Source of the DNA: Candidatus Saccharimonadota bacterium
Lineage (GTDB): Bacteria > Patescibacteriota > Saccharimonadia > Saccharimonadales > VXPC01
DNA length: 34,226 nt
Assembly: GCA_026707815.1 (NCBI GenBank)
Contig: JAPOWB010000008.1
Span: forward strand, 126,230-160,455
Direction of reading: 5' to 3'
Positions 17,216 to 27,700 of this stretch are shown here, in pieces (the first letter of the stretch is position 1; each line of letters begins with the position of its first letter). The notes below the pieces were generated by a model. The model saw nothing but the letters and a program-made list of their open reading frames with translations, was not told the DNA's origin and made no database searches. The position numbers were made by a program, and so were the translations under genes.

Positions 17216-17292
17216 TCCTCTACAATTTCTTTTAAACTTTTGTGGGCAATTTTATATTGCGTGAGCTTGAAGTGCGTAGTCTAGAGGAAAAA

Positions 17293-17661
17293 TTAATATC
17301 TAACAACAGAATCAACCAAGATCACAAAAAGGATTAAGAGCAAAGGGATAAAGATTAAAAACGTTGCCACTATGGGGATTGAAATTAAAGATAATGCTAC
17401 CGTAGCCTTAGCCTTACCTTTGCCATTTAATTGTTTAGACCTTTTTAATCCTATGATTGCAAACACAGTACTAGCAATCATACTCAGAACACCTACTAAA
17501 CCACTGATTATCCAAAGCAGAGAAAGGATACTAGCATCTGTTGGAGTACTAATATACATTGCTACTCCAAACAAAACCCACATCATCACTATAAAGATCA
17601 GATAGAGTATGCTACACGTCAAGCTCCATGCAGCAAATTTATTGCTAGGCGTTTTATTCAT
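17293..17661 (-). CDS. Small membrane protein, DUF4190-like
   Basis: The 122-residue product has three hydrophobic segments: about 10-33, 43-70 and 85-118. Between the last two lies GLKRSKQLNGKGKAKATVAL, resembling the cytoplasmic loop of DUF4190-type proteins (GhxAlxqikxtgekGrglAiaG). The function of this family is unknown to me. It faces the pilin-like gene tail to tail with 77 bases between. It could be a partner of secreted proteins, but nothing in the sequence shows that. Confidence 0.6.
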   Translation of the reverse strand: MNKTPSNKFAAWSLTCSILYLIFIVMMWVLFGVAMYISTPTDASILSLLWIISGLVGVLSMIASTVFAIIGLKRSKQLNGKGKAKATVALSLISIPIVATFLIFIPLLLILFVILVDSVVRY

Positions 17662-18025
17662 TACAAACCTAGTTTAGCATTTTGTACAAGTACTATTCAA
17701 TTTGCGCAGCAAATCAACCTCCGAAAAATCTAAATAGCTAACAAATATGAATCATATCTTAAAATCTGGTTTATATAATTGCAGAAAAGATACTCAAGAA
17801 GATTAATAAAAAACCAACTAAAAATAAATAAAGTAACCTCAGAGAAAAATATTAATGTCGTTGATGCCCTTGTCACCCTAATTAAACACATCAAGTTGAA
17901 GATTAGGTCATAATCTATATGTCTATCTATGCCTAAAACTACACATTAAGACTTATAGTCTTATTAAAGGCAGAGTAAACAAGTTGTAAAAACAGAGGTG
18001 ACGTAATTCTAATCCTTTAATGGAG
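17662..18025. other. 364-bp stretch without a gene; two small perfect dyads
   Basis: I see no frame or RNA gene. ATTTGC-GCA-GCAAAT (17700-17714) is a perfect 6-bp hairpin 38 bases upstream of the small membrane-protein gene. AAGACT-TAT-AGTCTT (17948-17962) is a 6-bp dyad downstream of the sigma factor gene. Neither has a T-run typical of an intrinsic terminator. Confidence 0.4.
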
Positions 18026-19159
18026 TTACCGAATGTAATCTTTCAAAAACTCCATATCTTTGCGACTTCGGAGCTTACTTAAAGCTTTAGCTTCAATCTG
18101 CCTAATTCTCTCTCTAGTAACTTGTAGCTCTTGACCGACTTCTTCTAAGGTGTGAGTTTTACCTCCATCTAATCCAAATCGCATTTTAATAATCTTTCTC
18201 TCCCGATCATGAAGACCTTCTAAAATCATGTGAACATGTTCTTTCAGAAGCTGATTAGTCGTCTCTTCTTCCGGTTTAGCAACATTATCATCCTCCATAA
18301 TGTCACCGAAGACGGTATCTTCTTCTCCTTCCCTCAAAGGCTGGTCAAGTGAGCTAGGTTCAGATTGAATTCTTAAAATATATTCGACTTTATCGACTTC
18401 AATTCCTAGCTCCTTAGATAGTTCCTCAACAGTTGGTTCACGATTAAGCTCCTGAGTAAGATGTCTCTGAGTTCGTCGAAGCTTCCTAATCGTTTCGTGC
18501 ATATGGACTGGTATACGAATTACTCGGGATTGATCAGCGATAGTTCTGGTAATTTGTTGTTTAATCCACCAAGTGGCATAGGTTGAAAATTTAAAGCCTT
18601 TATGGGGATCAAATTTGGTCACAGCGGTCATTAAGCCTAAGTTACCAGCTTGGATTAAATCTGAAAAAGCCAAACCCTGACCAGTGTAGATTTTAGCTAT
18701 ACTGACAACTAATCTCAAATTGGCCTCAATCATTTTTTGATGAGCTTCTTGATCTCCATCTAAAATCTTATAAGCTAATTCTCTCTCCTCATCAACTGTC
18801 AATAATTTCGTCCGACCGATATTACGCAGATAAAGTCTAACTAAATCATGGGATGAAACTTCATCTAAAGTCTGATTAATTTGATTGAGGGTTTTGATAT
18901 TCTCGCCAAGTTCATCTTCCTCTTCTTCGGCATCTGGTCTGATAATATCTATGTTTTGCTTTTTAAAATCCCTGATTAATTTCTTCAAATGAACTTCATT
19001 CTCCGGTTTATTGGGAATAAATTTAGTGATTTGATTATAGGTTAATAAACCATCATCACCGACTAAAGCAATTAATTTCTCTTTAATTTCCTCATATTGC
19101 TTGTTAGTTAAGCTGACAGAGGATTTAGACCTTGAAGTCGTGGTTGTTTTTTTAGGCAT
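18026..19159 (-). CDS. rpoD: RNA polymerase primary sigma factor (sigma-70/SigA)
   Basis: This is the housekeeping sigma factor that recognises -35 and -10 boxes. Region 1.1-like sequence is at residues ~15-80. Region 1.2 is [17 protein letters not shown]. Region 2 spans [37 protein letters not shown] and [20 protein letters not shown]. Region 3 has [16 protein letters not shown]. Region 4.2 is [20 protein letters not shown] followed by EAKALSKLR. The length of 377 matches the compact SigA class without the long E. coli insert. The perfect region 2.4 and 4.2 motifs fit the TATAAT and TTGAxx boxes seen elsewhere in the window. The ATG lies 8 bases after the dnaG stop, giving the classical dnaG-rpoD pair. 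Confidence 0.96.
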   Translation of the reverse strand: MPKKTTTTSRSKSSVSLTNKQYEEIKEKLIALVGDDGLLTYNQITKFIPNKPENEVHLKKLIRDFKKQNIDIIRPDAEEEEDELGENIKTLNQINQTLDEVSSHDLVRLYLRNIGRTKLLTVDEERELAYKILDGDQEAHQKMIEANLRLVVSIAKIYTGQGLAFSDLIQAGNLGLMTAVTKFDPHKGFKFSTYATWWIKQQITRTIADQSRVIRIPVHMHETIRKLRRTQRHLTQELNREPTVEELSKELGIEVDKVEYILRIQSEPSSLDQPLREGEEDTVFGDIMEDDNVAKPEEETTNQLLKEHVHMILEGLHDRERKIIKMRFGLDGGKTHTLEEVGQELQVTRERIRQIEAKALSKLRSRKDMEFLKDYIR

Positions 19160-19167
19160 AACAAAAA

Positions 19168-20913
19168 TTAAACCTGACGCTCAGATTTCATTTGCTGAAT
19201 ATGTAACTGTCTGAATAAATCTGTAAAAGCCTGCAATCGAAGAGTTGAGTTATTATAGGTATTTTGAGAGACAAGTTTCAGAGGAATTCTAACATGCTCC
19301 ATCTTAGATTGCAAACTCGCAGGCAGATCTTCAACTCTTGTAATAGCCTCATAAGAATTCTCTGTTAGAACCTTATAGATCTCTAATAAATCCGGATAAT
19401 CTTTTAAAATCCTCTTGATTCTCTTATCCTCTTCTTTATCAACCCTTCTTAAAGAAGGTTCGAATAATAATAAGCCTATTAATAGATAGACTTTATTTGT
19501 TAATGTCTGCTTATCGCCAGTAATGGCTAGAACATCTGATGCAGGCTGGGGATTATTGGGGTTTAACCCGCTAGGGGGTGATTTCAAATCTACTTGTCCA
19601 ATTTTTGCTAGCTTTTTATCTAAAGAAGTTCGAGAAATACCAACTTCCTTAACTAATTTCTGAAGATAATGATCCTGCTCAACTTCATCTTGAAGTTGAT
19701 TAATGACTCCTAGCATTACATCTGTCAAATGCTTCTTTCCCTCAGCAGTAGATAAATCCAAACGAGACTTATATTTGTCATATAGCCAATCCAAGGCTGG
19801 TTGAGGTTTAGAGACTAAACTCTCCCAAAGAGATAGATTATGTCTGACTAAATCATCTGGGTCATAGCCTGAAGGTAGACTGATAATAGACAGATTAACT
19901 TTAGCTTGAGAAGCTGATATTAGGCTTCTCTCCATAGCAGAAATCCCCGCCTCATCACCATCAAAGGCTAGACGTATGTCATTAGTTAATCGACCAATTA
20001 TTTGCAAATGATCAACAGTTAACGCTGTTCCTCCACAAGCAATCACCTGTTTAAAGCCTGCCTGATGACAGCTGACAACATCTAGATTACCCTCAACAAC
20101 AATACTGCAACCAGCTTGCCTAATATAATCCTTAGCCTGAAAATAGCCAAAGACATGTTTGGACTTGTTATATAACACAGTCTGAGCAGTATTAATGTAT
20201 TTGGCGATTCCAGTCTTATCTTTTAAAAGACGACCAGTAAAACCAACGACTTGACCATTACCATCGCTTAAGGGAATCATTAACCTATCAGCAAAGAAAT
20301 CCCCAAAACGTTCTGTCTCTTTAGATTGGTTTTTTTCTATCAGCCAAGCTGGAATTGGGCGTTTTTTAATCAGACCAGTCACAGCTCCTTGCTTTGGGGT
20401 GATTTTTAATTTTTCAAAATACTTCAACAAAGCCTCCCAAGAAGCTGGAGCATAACCTAATCGAAAATCTTCAATAACCTGGAATTTCAAGCCCCTCTTC
20501 TTTAAATAGGCTTGAGCTAATGGAGAGCTTTTTAGCTGCACTTGATAAAACTTAGTTGCTGCTTCCAAAATCTTTAGAGCCATCTTTCTCAAATCCTGTC
20601 TTTTTTTGACCCTCGGATTAGATTGATATTGGCTCATCTCTAAACCAGCTTTTAAAGCTAAAATTTCTAAGGCTTGTCTAAATTCCACCCCCTCATACTC
20701 CATGACAAATTTAAATAAATCTCCACCTTTGCCGGAACTAAAATCTTTCCAGATTTCTTTGCTGGGAGTGACAATCAGACTGGGAGTCTTTTCTTCTTTG
20801 AAGGGACTCAAAGCCTTATAAGAACTACCAGTTCTTTTTAGGGTGATATAACTGCCAATAACCTCCTCGACAGTTAGACGAGCTTTAATATCTGAAACTA
20901 AATCTCTATCCAT
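19168..20913 (-). CDS. dnaG: DNA primase lacking the zinc ligands
   Basis: DnaG makes RNA primers at the fork. The N-terminal domain aligns with the CHC2 zinc-binding domain ([20 protein letters not shown] and [18 protein letters not shown]). However, all four zinc ligands are replaced: Ser36, Lys39, Asp57 and Ser60 stand where Cys, His, Cys and Cys are expected. The TOPRIM core is intact: [18 protein letters not shown] with the catalytic Glu, GGTALT, and [14 protein letters not shown] with DxD. The C-terminal ~200 residues correspond to the helicase-binding region and are divergent. 581 residues is normal. The domain is otherwise well conserved, so it probably folds without metal. A TATAAT ends 9 bases before the ATG. 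It is followed directly by the sigma factor gene. Confidence 0.95.
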   Translation of the reverse strand: MDRDLVSDIKARLTVEEVIGSYITLKRTGSSYKALSPFKEEKTPSLIVTPSKEIWKDFSSGKGGDLFKFVMEYEGVEFRQALEILALKAGLEMSQYQSNPRVKKRQDLRKMALKILEAATKFYQVQLKSSPLAQAYLKKRGLKFQVIEDFRLGYAPASWEALLKYFEKLKITPKQGAVTGLIKKRPIPAWLIEKNQSKETERFGDFFADRLMIPLSDGNGQVVGFTGRLLKDKTGIAKYINTAQTVLYNKSKHVFGYFQAKDYIRQAGCSIVVEGNLDVVSCHQAGFKQVIACGGTALTVDHLQIIGRLTNDIRLAFDGDEAGISAMERSLISASQAKVNLSIISLPSGYDPDDLVRHNLSLWESLVSKPQPALDWLYDKYKSRLDLSTAEGKKHLTDVMLGVINQLQDEVEQDHYLQKLVKEVGISRTSLDKKLAKIGQVDLKSPPSGLNPNNPQPASDVLAITGDKQTLTNKVYLLIGLLLFEPSLRRVDKEEDKRIKRILKDYPDLLEIYKVLTENSYEAITRVEDLPASLQSKMEHVRIPLKLVSQNTYNNSTLRLQAFTDLFRQLHIQQMKSERQV

Positions 20914-20922
20914 TTAAATTCA

Positions 20923-20928
20923 ATTATA
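20923..20928 (-). promoter_or_regulatory. dnaG: -10 box of dnaG, probable leaderless start
   Basis: A perfect TATAAT on the minus strand lies 9 bases before the dnaG ATG, with no Shine-Dalgarno between. A 10-base palindrome TCAAATTTGA (20931-20940) sits immediately upstream and could be an operator. No good -35 box. Confidence 0.45.
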
Positions 20929-20948
20929 AATCAAATTTGAATAGAAGT

Positions 20949-21296
20949 TTACTTCTGCTTTTGGCTGACAAAATTATAACTATGGTCAATTAAATCTTTG
21001 ATTTCTTGCCAATTTAATTGACCACTTAAAATAATGGTATTCCAATATTTTTTAGGTAGATTATGACCTGGGAAAACTGACTCATATTTTTCTCTCAGAA
21101 TTTTGGACAATAAAGAATCACATTTTAGACTTAAATGCATTAAACCATTATGCTCTCTCAACAAAGCAAATAATGTTGCTACTGACTTGAAAGCGGAAGG
21201 CTGCACTGCATACGCTTTCAAGGGTAATCCAAGCGAATAATCTTGCTTAATTTGAGGCAGGGATAAAATATAATTTTCAACCGTTGAAAAATCCAT
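20949..21296 (-). CDS. YjbR/MmcQ-like protein
   Basis: This is a small DNA-binding-fold protein of the MmcQ/YjbR (CyaY-like) family; its cellular role is not established. I chose ATG at 21296 (115 residues), because the family begins about here: MDFSTVENYILSLPQIKQDY. The frame upstream is a spurious extension rich in Phe, Leu and Ile. Family features are the early PxxxxDxxxGxxxxAYxV pattern, then LFALLREHNGLMHLSLKCDS, an FPGHNLPKKYWNTIIL stretch (the usual pGyhlnKkhWntV) and a final IKDLIDHSYNFV helix (the usual lxelIdxSYxlV). It lies 35 bases upstream of dnaG. A TATAAT ends 10 bases before the ATG. Confidence 0.85.
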   Translation of the reverse strand: MDFSTVENYILSLPQIKQDYSLGLPLKAYAVQPSAFKSVATLFALLREHNGLMHLSLKCDSLLSKILREKYESVFPGHNLPKKYWNTIILSGQLNWQEIKDLIDHSYNFVSQKQK

Positions 21297-21718
21297 AGAT
21301 ATGTACATTATATAAAAACAAAAATCCTTGAGCATGATAACTTTCTTAAGATTTTCAATAAACAGAAAACTATGCGTCAGCACAAACAGTTTTCTAATAT
21401 ATGAACTTAAAAATGCCCGAATCTCAGTCGAAATACGTTGTGTTTTATCAAGAAGCATATTATTTGTTAAATAAACAACTCTAAGAATCCTAGATTTAAA
21501 TCTATAGCAGTGCAAATTTAACAACAAATCATTTATATTCTTGTTGTATTTTACTTTATATCATCTGTTATCATCTGTTATCAATGATAAAATGAGCTTA
21601 TCAGTTGCATCTAATTTGCGAACGAACTTTATTTAGCTCATATTCTCATAATTCAAAACTAGATGGAGAACTGAGTAGATGTAGATTGAATAATTAAATC
21701 AACAACTAAAATTCAAAA
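21297..21718. other. 422-bp divergent intergenic region with a small direct repeat
   Basis: This region separates the yjbR-like gene (-) from the giant surface-protein gene (+). TCATCTGTTA is repeated head to tail at 21561-21580, followed by TTATCAATGATAA, an imperfect dyad partly sharing the repeat. It could be a regulator site for either gene. A -35-like TTGCGA (around 21616) is present, but I cannot place a good -10 box for the plus-strand gene. I see no RNA gene. Confidence 0.4.
21307..21312 (-). promoter_or_regulatory. -10 box of the yjbR-like gene, probable leaderless start
   Basis: A perfect TATAAT lies 10 bases before the ATG at 21296. There is no Shine-Dalgarno in the gap and no clear -35 box. 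Confidence 0.4.
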
Positions 21719-24700
21719 ATGCTTAAAACTCAGAAACTGCAATCAATTAAAAGATACCATCTGAATCTGAAAAGTGCTTTATTGATTATTGCAACAATCT
21801 TCGGCAATATTTTTTTTATAGCTATCTTCTATCTGAACTTCAATAATATTGTTCATGCTAGTAATTGGTGGGACGGTGTTGCATCTGGAAGTAATTGTAT
21901 ATTGCCAAACCCTGAAAAATGTCCTTTAATGCTATCTGATCATGTGCGTGACGAAATAAGCTCATCAATCCCGGCAATCCCGGAAAGAAGTCATTTAGAT
22001 AATGTAAAATACGACTATACTGCTGTTCATCACCCTATACAAATTTTCGAAATTACCCATGTTACAAGCTCACCGGCTACATTTAAGATATATTGCAGGA
22101 ATATAACAACAGAGTTAAACATCGACCACTTAGTGGATGATGGTGAAGCAACCCCCTTGTCAGGTGGAAGATACCAACCCAGCCGAGGCGGCTGGAAGGA
22201 GAAAAATATACGGCTTAATATATACGATTCTGAAGACGTCCTTAAATTTGAAAAACTCAATGCATGCCCAAGTTCACCTAAGCATATGGAAAAGGGGTGG
22301 GGTGGGTGGCTAAATACCAATGGGTCATGGGAGGTAGAACAAGGGTATCATATATCACTCGAATATTCTGACAAAAATGGATTATCATACTTTCATTACA
22401 CCGTTGAATGTGAAGACTGTGAAGCCACTATAGATACAAAAAGGAAGCTATATAATGATCCTTCCATTGCTTCTCATCCAGATCCTCAATATCCTGGTCG
22501 TCCAGAAGGGACTGAAGGAGACGCAGTTTTTGGCAGAACTGTATTAGGATGGTATGACAGCTCAGATAGTGAATATCAATTTAAGTGTAGATTAGAAAAT
22601 AGGCATGTTGACCAAGTTTACCTTTTTGATGATGATTCTGGATACAAATCCGCAATTCATAAATATGGGACGGGCAGTATAGAAATTACTGCAAGTGACA
22701 GCAATAACAAAACGAGTACGTTTCTGCAGACGTTTGAGTGGCCCGGTGGCTTGAACAATACTGGCCTATATACAATATATCAAAACCATCGATATATACC
22801 TCTTACAGACGTTCAAGAGTGGCTAAAAAAAGCCGATACTAGTCCTCCATATACATTGCAATTTACAATTCCACGGAGAAATTATGCATCTTGTAGTGTT
22901 ATATACAATGATCCAAAGCCCTTAATAGGAGCGATAAATATGACGCTAGGTCCAGAAAGTGATGGCGCATACAAGTGCCTCATATATTTTACTCATCTGA
23001 AGTTTGTGGATACTAATTTAACTCCCCCCAATCCTGAGCTAAGACTGACTATCAAGAAATGGGGTAATAACAATGGTGTATTATTGCAATCCGTTGCAAA
23101 TCCTCTGCCGGCAACTGGTGATCCTCTGACTAACGCCAGTCCCAGCCAATTGTTAAATCCTCCGCCTCCGGCCGTCAATGCAGCCAGCCATAAAGATCAT
23201 TTCATTGTTGATATCACTAATTCTCCGAAACATCTCAGAGCTTTAAGAGATAAGCTTAAAGCTTATGAATTTGAGATAAGGCATGTAGACACTGAAAACA
23301 ATATAAACAAGGTAATTGCCGAAACACTGCCTTGGCATAGTGATAATGGCAATATTAACAAAATCAAAAATCAGATTGATAAATGTTTGGAAAAATATAG
23401 AAAACTAACAGTAAGTATAACTGCCGATTGTGTTATATATGTATCTGAGTTGATGTGGACATCCTCCAATCCAAATAATAAGCATCCAAAATTAACCATT
23501 AAAGGCAAAAACACATCTGAACCATATAAGTTTCCGGTTGGCGGTACTAATAAGAAAGTATTCTACCAGCGATTAGAAGATGGTGGGGAATCTGTACAAT
23601 ATTGGTATTCTAATCCACTGCCGAAAGCTCTAAGCTTAACCTCAGCTGATTTAGAAAAACCAGAACATGATGGTCGACTTATTATAGATCTTAAAAAAGC
23701 TCCAAGCATTCTAAGAGGTATCCAAAATAATACATACACACTGACAGATTTTGTCTTTTGGGTTAGAGGTTATGAAAGAACCCCCAATTCAGACAGAACT
23801 ATCTGGTTTACTAGCACATCTGAAAATTATTCCCATTCTAAAAAAGATATTTTCGAAAGCACTTGGGAGCTACCACCAGGTCAAACCCTAAAAGATGTTG
23901 CTCTAAGATGTGCTGGCGATGTAGATGTGACTGGCGAAATTAGAATGACTAATAATTGTTATCTGTATATGCACTCTTTGAAATGGGAGGCTCAACCGAA
24001 TGCCAAACTCCAAGTAGTTTTGGCGTACAATGAAAGCCAAGCTAAACAAATTCAAGATCAGGCTAAGATAAATAATCACATTAAAACTTATTCTATTCAA
24101 AAGCTTAGACCAAGTACTACAGGCATTATTGAATCCTCGGCCAACCTTTTAAATAATGGTCTGCACAAACAAGTTGATGCCCCTGCTCAAGGTTTTAATG
24201 TCGACGACATAACTGTCACTAATCCAGTTGATCGATTTATGATTGACTTATATGAAGTAACTTCCATCAAGGATTCTAGTGGCTCTTTAATTAGTCAGCC
24301 GGGTCATAGCAGTCAAAATATTTATCAGAAATTAAAGCAATTAAAAGCCTTTGTCATTGGACATAAAGATAGTAGTGACAACTTCCATTTCTGGGATGGT
24401 GATACTAATACTCCGACCATTAGCGAGATCCCAATTCAACAAGTTCCCGATCAATACTGTGGACTAAGAGCTGAAGTTTACGCTGATGACTTATGTCATA
24501 TTTATATTAATATTCTTAATTTGCCATCCAACCAAACAAGCAGCTCTGTAGAGATTAACCCCTTTGTAAAAGATTCACCTAATACAAGATATACAAATCC
24601 AAAGATAGAACAGGTCGATTCCACATTTGACCTAGGATTTGGGATGATCTTGGATGCTTTTGGCGCACCTCTGACAGATGCTTTGACATTACGAGATGTA

Positions 24701-27700
24701 GACTATAGAACATTGGTCACTATCAACTCGTCTACTGGAAATATAACTACGCCCATGACTATCGATTATAAAAATGGCTATGCTACGTATAGACAGCGTA
24801 TTGAGAATTGGCCTAAAAACACCGACAAGCCAGACCAACCTGTTTGCGATAAGGAGCCTGGTGAGTGTAGTCCAAGTGCTGGAGAGACTTTTAAATTCAA
24901 GTTGGAGCCGGGTTCCTCACATCCTGTATCCTCAGCATCAGAAGCTTATAATCATTCCTATAATATTCAAGGAGCTTCTCGGAATGTCGTTCGTTCAGCT
25001 GGGCATCATTCATGTTCTGCTGGGACTTATCCATGCGGGACTGAAGAAAATCCACGAACTTGCACTAGATGGCGGTCTTGTGGTGCATCTCATTCTTTTT
25101 CCTATCTAACAGCAACCCCTGGCTCACCGGGGCATGCCCAAATACTATGGAGTCAAATGAGAGCCTTAACTCAAGCTGACATAGATAATATGATGGAGGC
25201 TATCAATTTAAATAACCATGATGTAGACACATATACAATTTTGACTCAAGATAATGTCGGCAGTTCAACAACTAACCAAGTACCGGTTGGTATTAATATT
25301 CAATTTACAGCTCCAGACCAAATAATAAGTAGCCCAGGTAATCAGCCGGACGTTACATTATCGGGTTTTCAATCATCTTCTAGAGTAAACTTTGAAAGAA
25401 CTATTTATGATTTAAAAATATACTTTTCTCTATACGAACTCAAAGAGCCAATAACTAGTTCTAGACGAATAAAATTCAATGAATCACAAAGATTTCGTAT
25501 AGTCAATGGAGGCAGTGAATCACAAATTTGGAGCTACGATAATGATGGTGAGAATGCCAGTGGTGATGAGATTAGACTTTATGGCTGGGGGGCACTAGAA
25601 GATCTGGCAGCTTCAGGTGGGACTTGGGATTTAACAATTAGCCAAAGAATTTCCTACAGTTGGGAAACTTGGGCGCCTAATCCGGGGCATGCCGGAGATT
25701 TTTCTAGCTGGCGGACTCGGACTGCTCCAAAAAGTCACCCCGGTGGAACATTGGAAGCTAGGGGGACTTGGGGAGCTTGCAGTAGAACACTTATAGTTCA
25801 AGTACCAGATTGCAATACTTGGGATATGCGTGACCCTCCAGTAACTAGCAGACACTTCAGTGCTAATACAGAAAATTCAGCTTCCGGGCGTAGATCTCAC
25901 GAAGTCTTTGATGTTGGTGAACAGGAACCGAGATCAAAACTAGAATATATCAATCGCAATAGACACTTCCATATTCTGGGTCTACCTAAATACAGTGTTA
26001 TAAGAGATGATCCTTATAAGAATATTGGGGGCAACAGCACTGGTGCTGCCCGCCAAATACCCACAGGTCAAATAGATGCCACTCAGAAACAAATCCAAAA
26101 AAGTGACAGAGATTTTATAAAGGAAAAACCGACCACCATTAATTACCCAGGTTCTTATCAGGTAACTTGGATACCGACTTGGAGATCTGATGCTCGAAGA
26201 TCTCCTTGGACTGGCGATAATCTAGGTCCATGGAAGGGTAAAGAAATAGAACAGACCAGTTGTTTTAATAACAATCCTACTCTAACTAGCCCTAAACTAG
26301 AAAAACCGACTTATGTCTGGGCAGATCCGCCTAATTGTGAGGTGACTCTTTGGAAAATTTATGAACTCGGTGCCGGTGGAGGCAATACTTTAGGAGTAAC
26401 ACTCAAAAACCCCAATAAAGCTCCAATGCGCATAGATAAAGTTGAACTCTTAGTTACACCTAAAGTCGGGGCAAGTAGATTCACATCTAATAATTCTGAA
26501 GAAGTCATAGGATCAAATCAAGCTGAAGGACAAATAATCCCCGCTAACAGTTCAGTCAATATTGAATTTACCTCTGCTGGTCAAGCTCGTTTGGGGCGAC
26601 ATTTCGCTCACCCCAGTCAACTCGGTCAACATTATTATGAATGGAAAGTTCAAACCAGTATGGGAGTTGAAACTTGGTCGACCAAATACCGAGATGTAGC
26701 TGGTAATAATAATGGCCTCAATCATAGGTCTTGGTTTGAAAAGACTGGCCAAGCCCCAGGAACAGCCACTTCTAATACAGAAAGAATTATTACTGAAGAA
26801 TCTAATGATACTCCACCAATTGAACCTGCATTTTCCAACCACTGTGTCGGTATTTACCGACCGGTGATTAGACCTTACGTCAAAGTTTTTTACAGCTCCT
26901 TAATCATTGGCGGGCGTTTTAACCCTTCTGAGGGTCGTAATTGCCCCAACCTAGACTTCAGCCAAGTCAAAGGTTATATCTTAGGTCATACTAATCCCAA
27001 CCCCATTGAAGACATAGATGGCGATGGGAATACTCATGGAGATATTACTGGATCATCGACAGAATACAGCTTACAAGTGACTAATCAAATTGATGGTTTC
27101 TATTCAGCCTCCCAAAGACAATCTAAATTCGATCCCTCACCTAAAGCTCCTTCTGGATTGACCTTGGGTAATACTAATCCCACCTTAAAATATGGCGGAC
27201 ATTATGGTAAGCAAGAAACCTGCATTGCCAATTATTGGCGAAAAGTCGACAAAGTTCCATCTCTACGTAGTAATTGGTTGCTTGGCGATACCTTATACCT
27301 ATCTGATCAAAGAAGTCGTCTCCATACCTATGATGTTGGCGGCGGAAAATACAAATATAACGGCGACTTGATCATCCGAAACAATTCCGCCAGTAGTCTG
27401 AATCTCAAAACTACCCTCTATGTCAATGGCGATGTTTGGATTAAGGACAATATCTACAATAACAATGACAATCTGCCTTGGACGCACCCGGTTCAGATTG
27501 GCTACATCTTCATTATCGCCAAAGGTAATATATATATCGATCCATCCGTTACAAATATTGACGCCATCTTAGTCGCCTACCCAGAATCTCATAACGATGA
27601 TGACACTGGTCGAATCTGGACTTGTGATCCAGAGGGCTTAGGTCGGGATAATCACTATTATGCCTGTAATAAGAAGCTGGTTGTTAACGGAGCTTTAATT

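Noticed and set aside
21297-21527. N-terminal 77-residue extension of the yjbR-like frame
   Set aside because: It is Phe/Leu/Ile-rich, has no family match, and a TATAAT plus a family-typical start lie at 21296-21312.
24774-25109. 111-residue second frame inside the giant surface gene
   Set aside because: It is a shifted frame within a continuous 2087-codon gene, with no start signal or recognisable motif.
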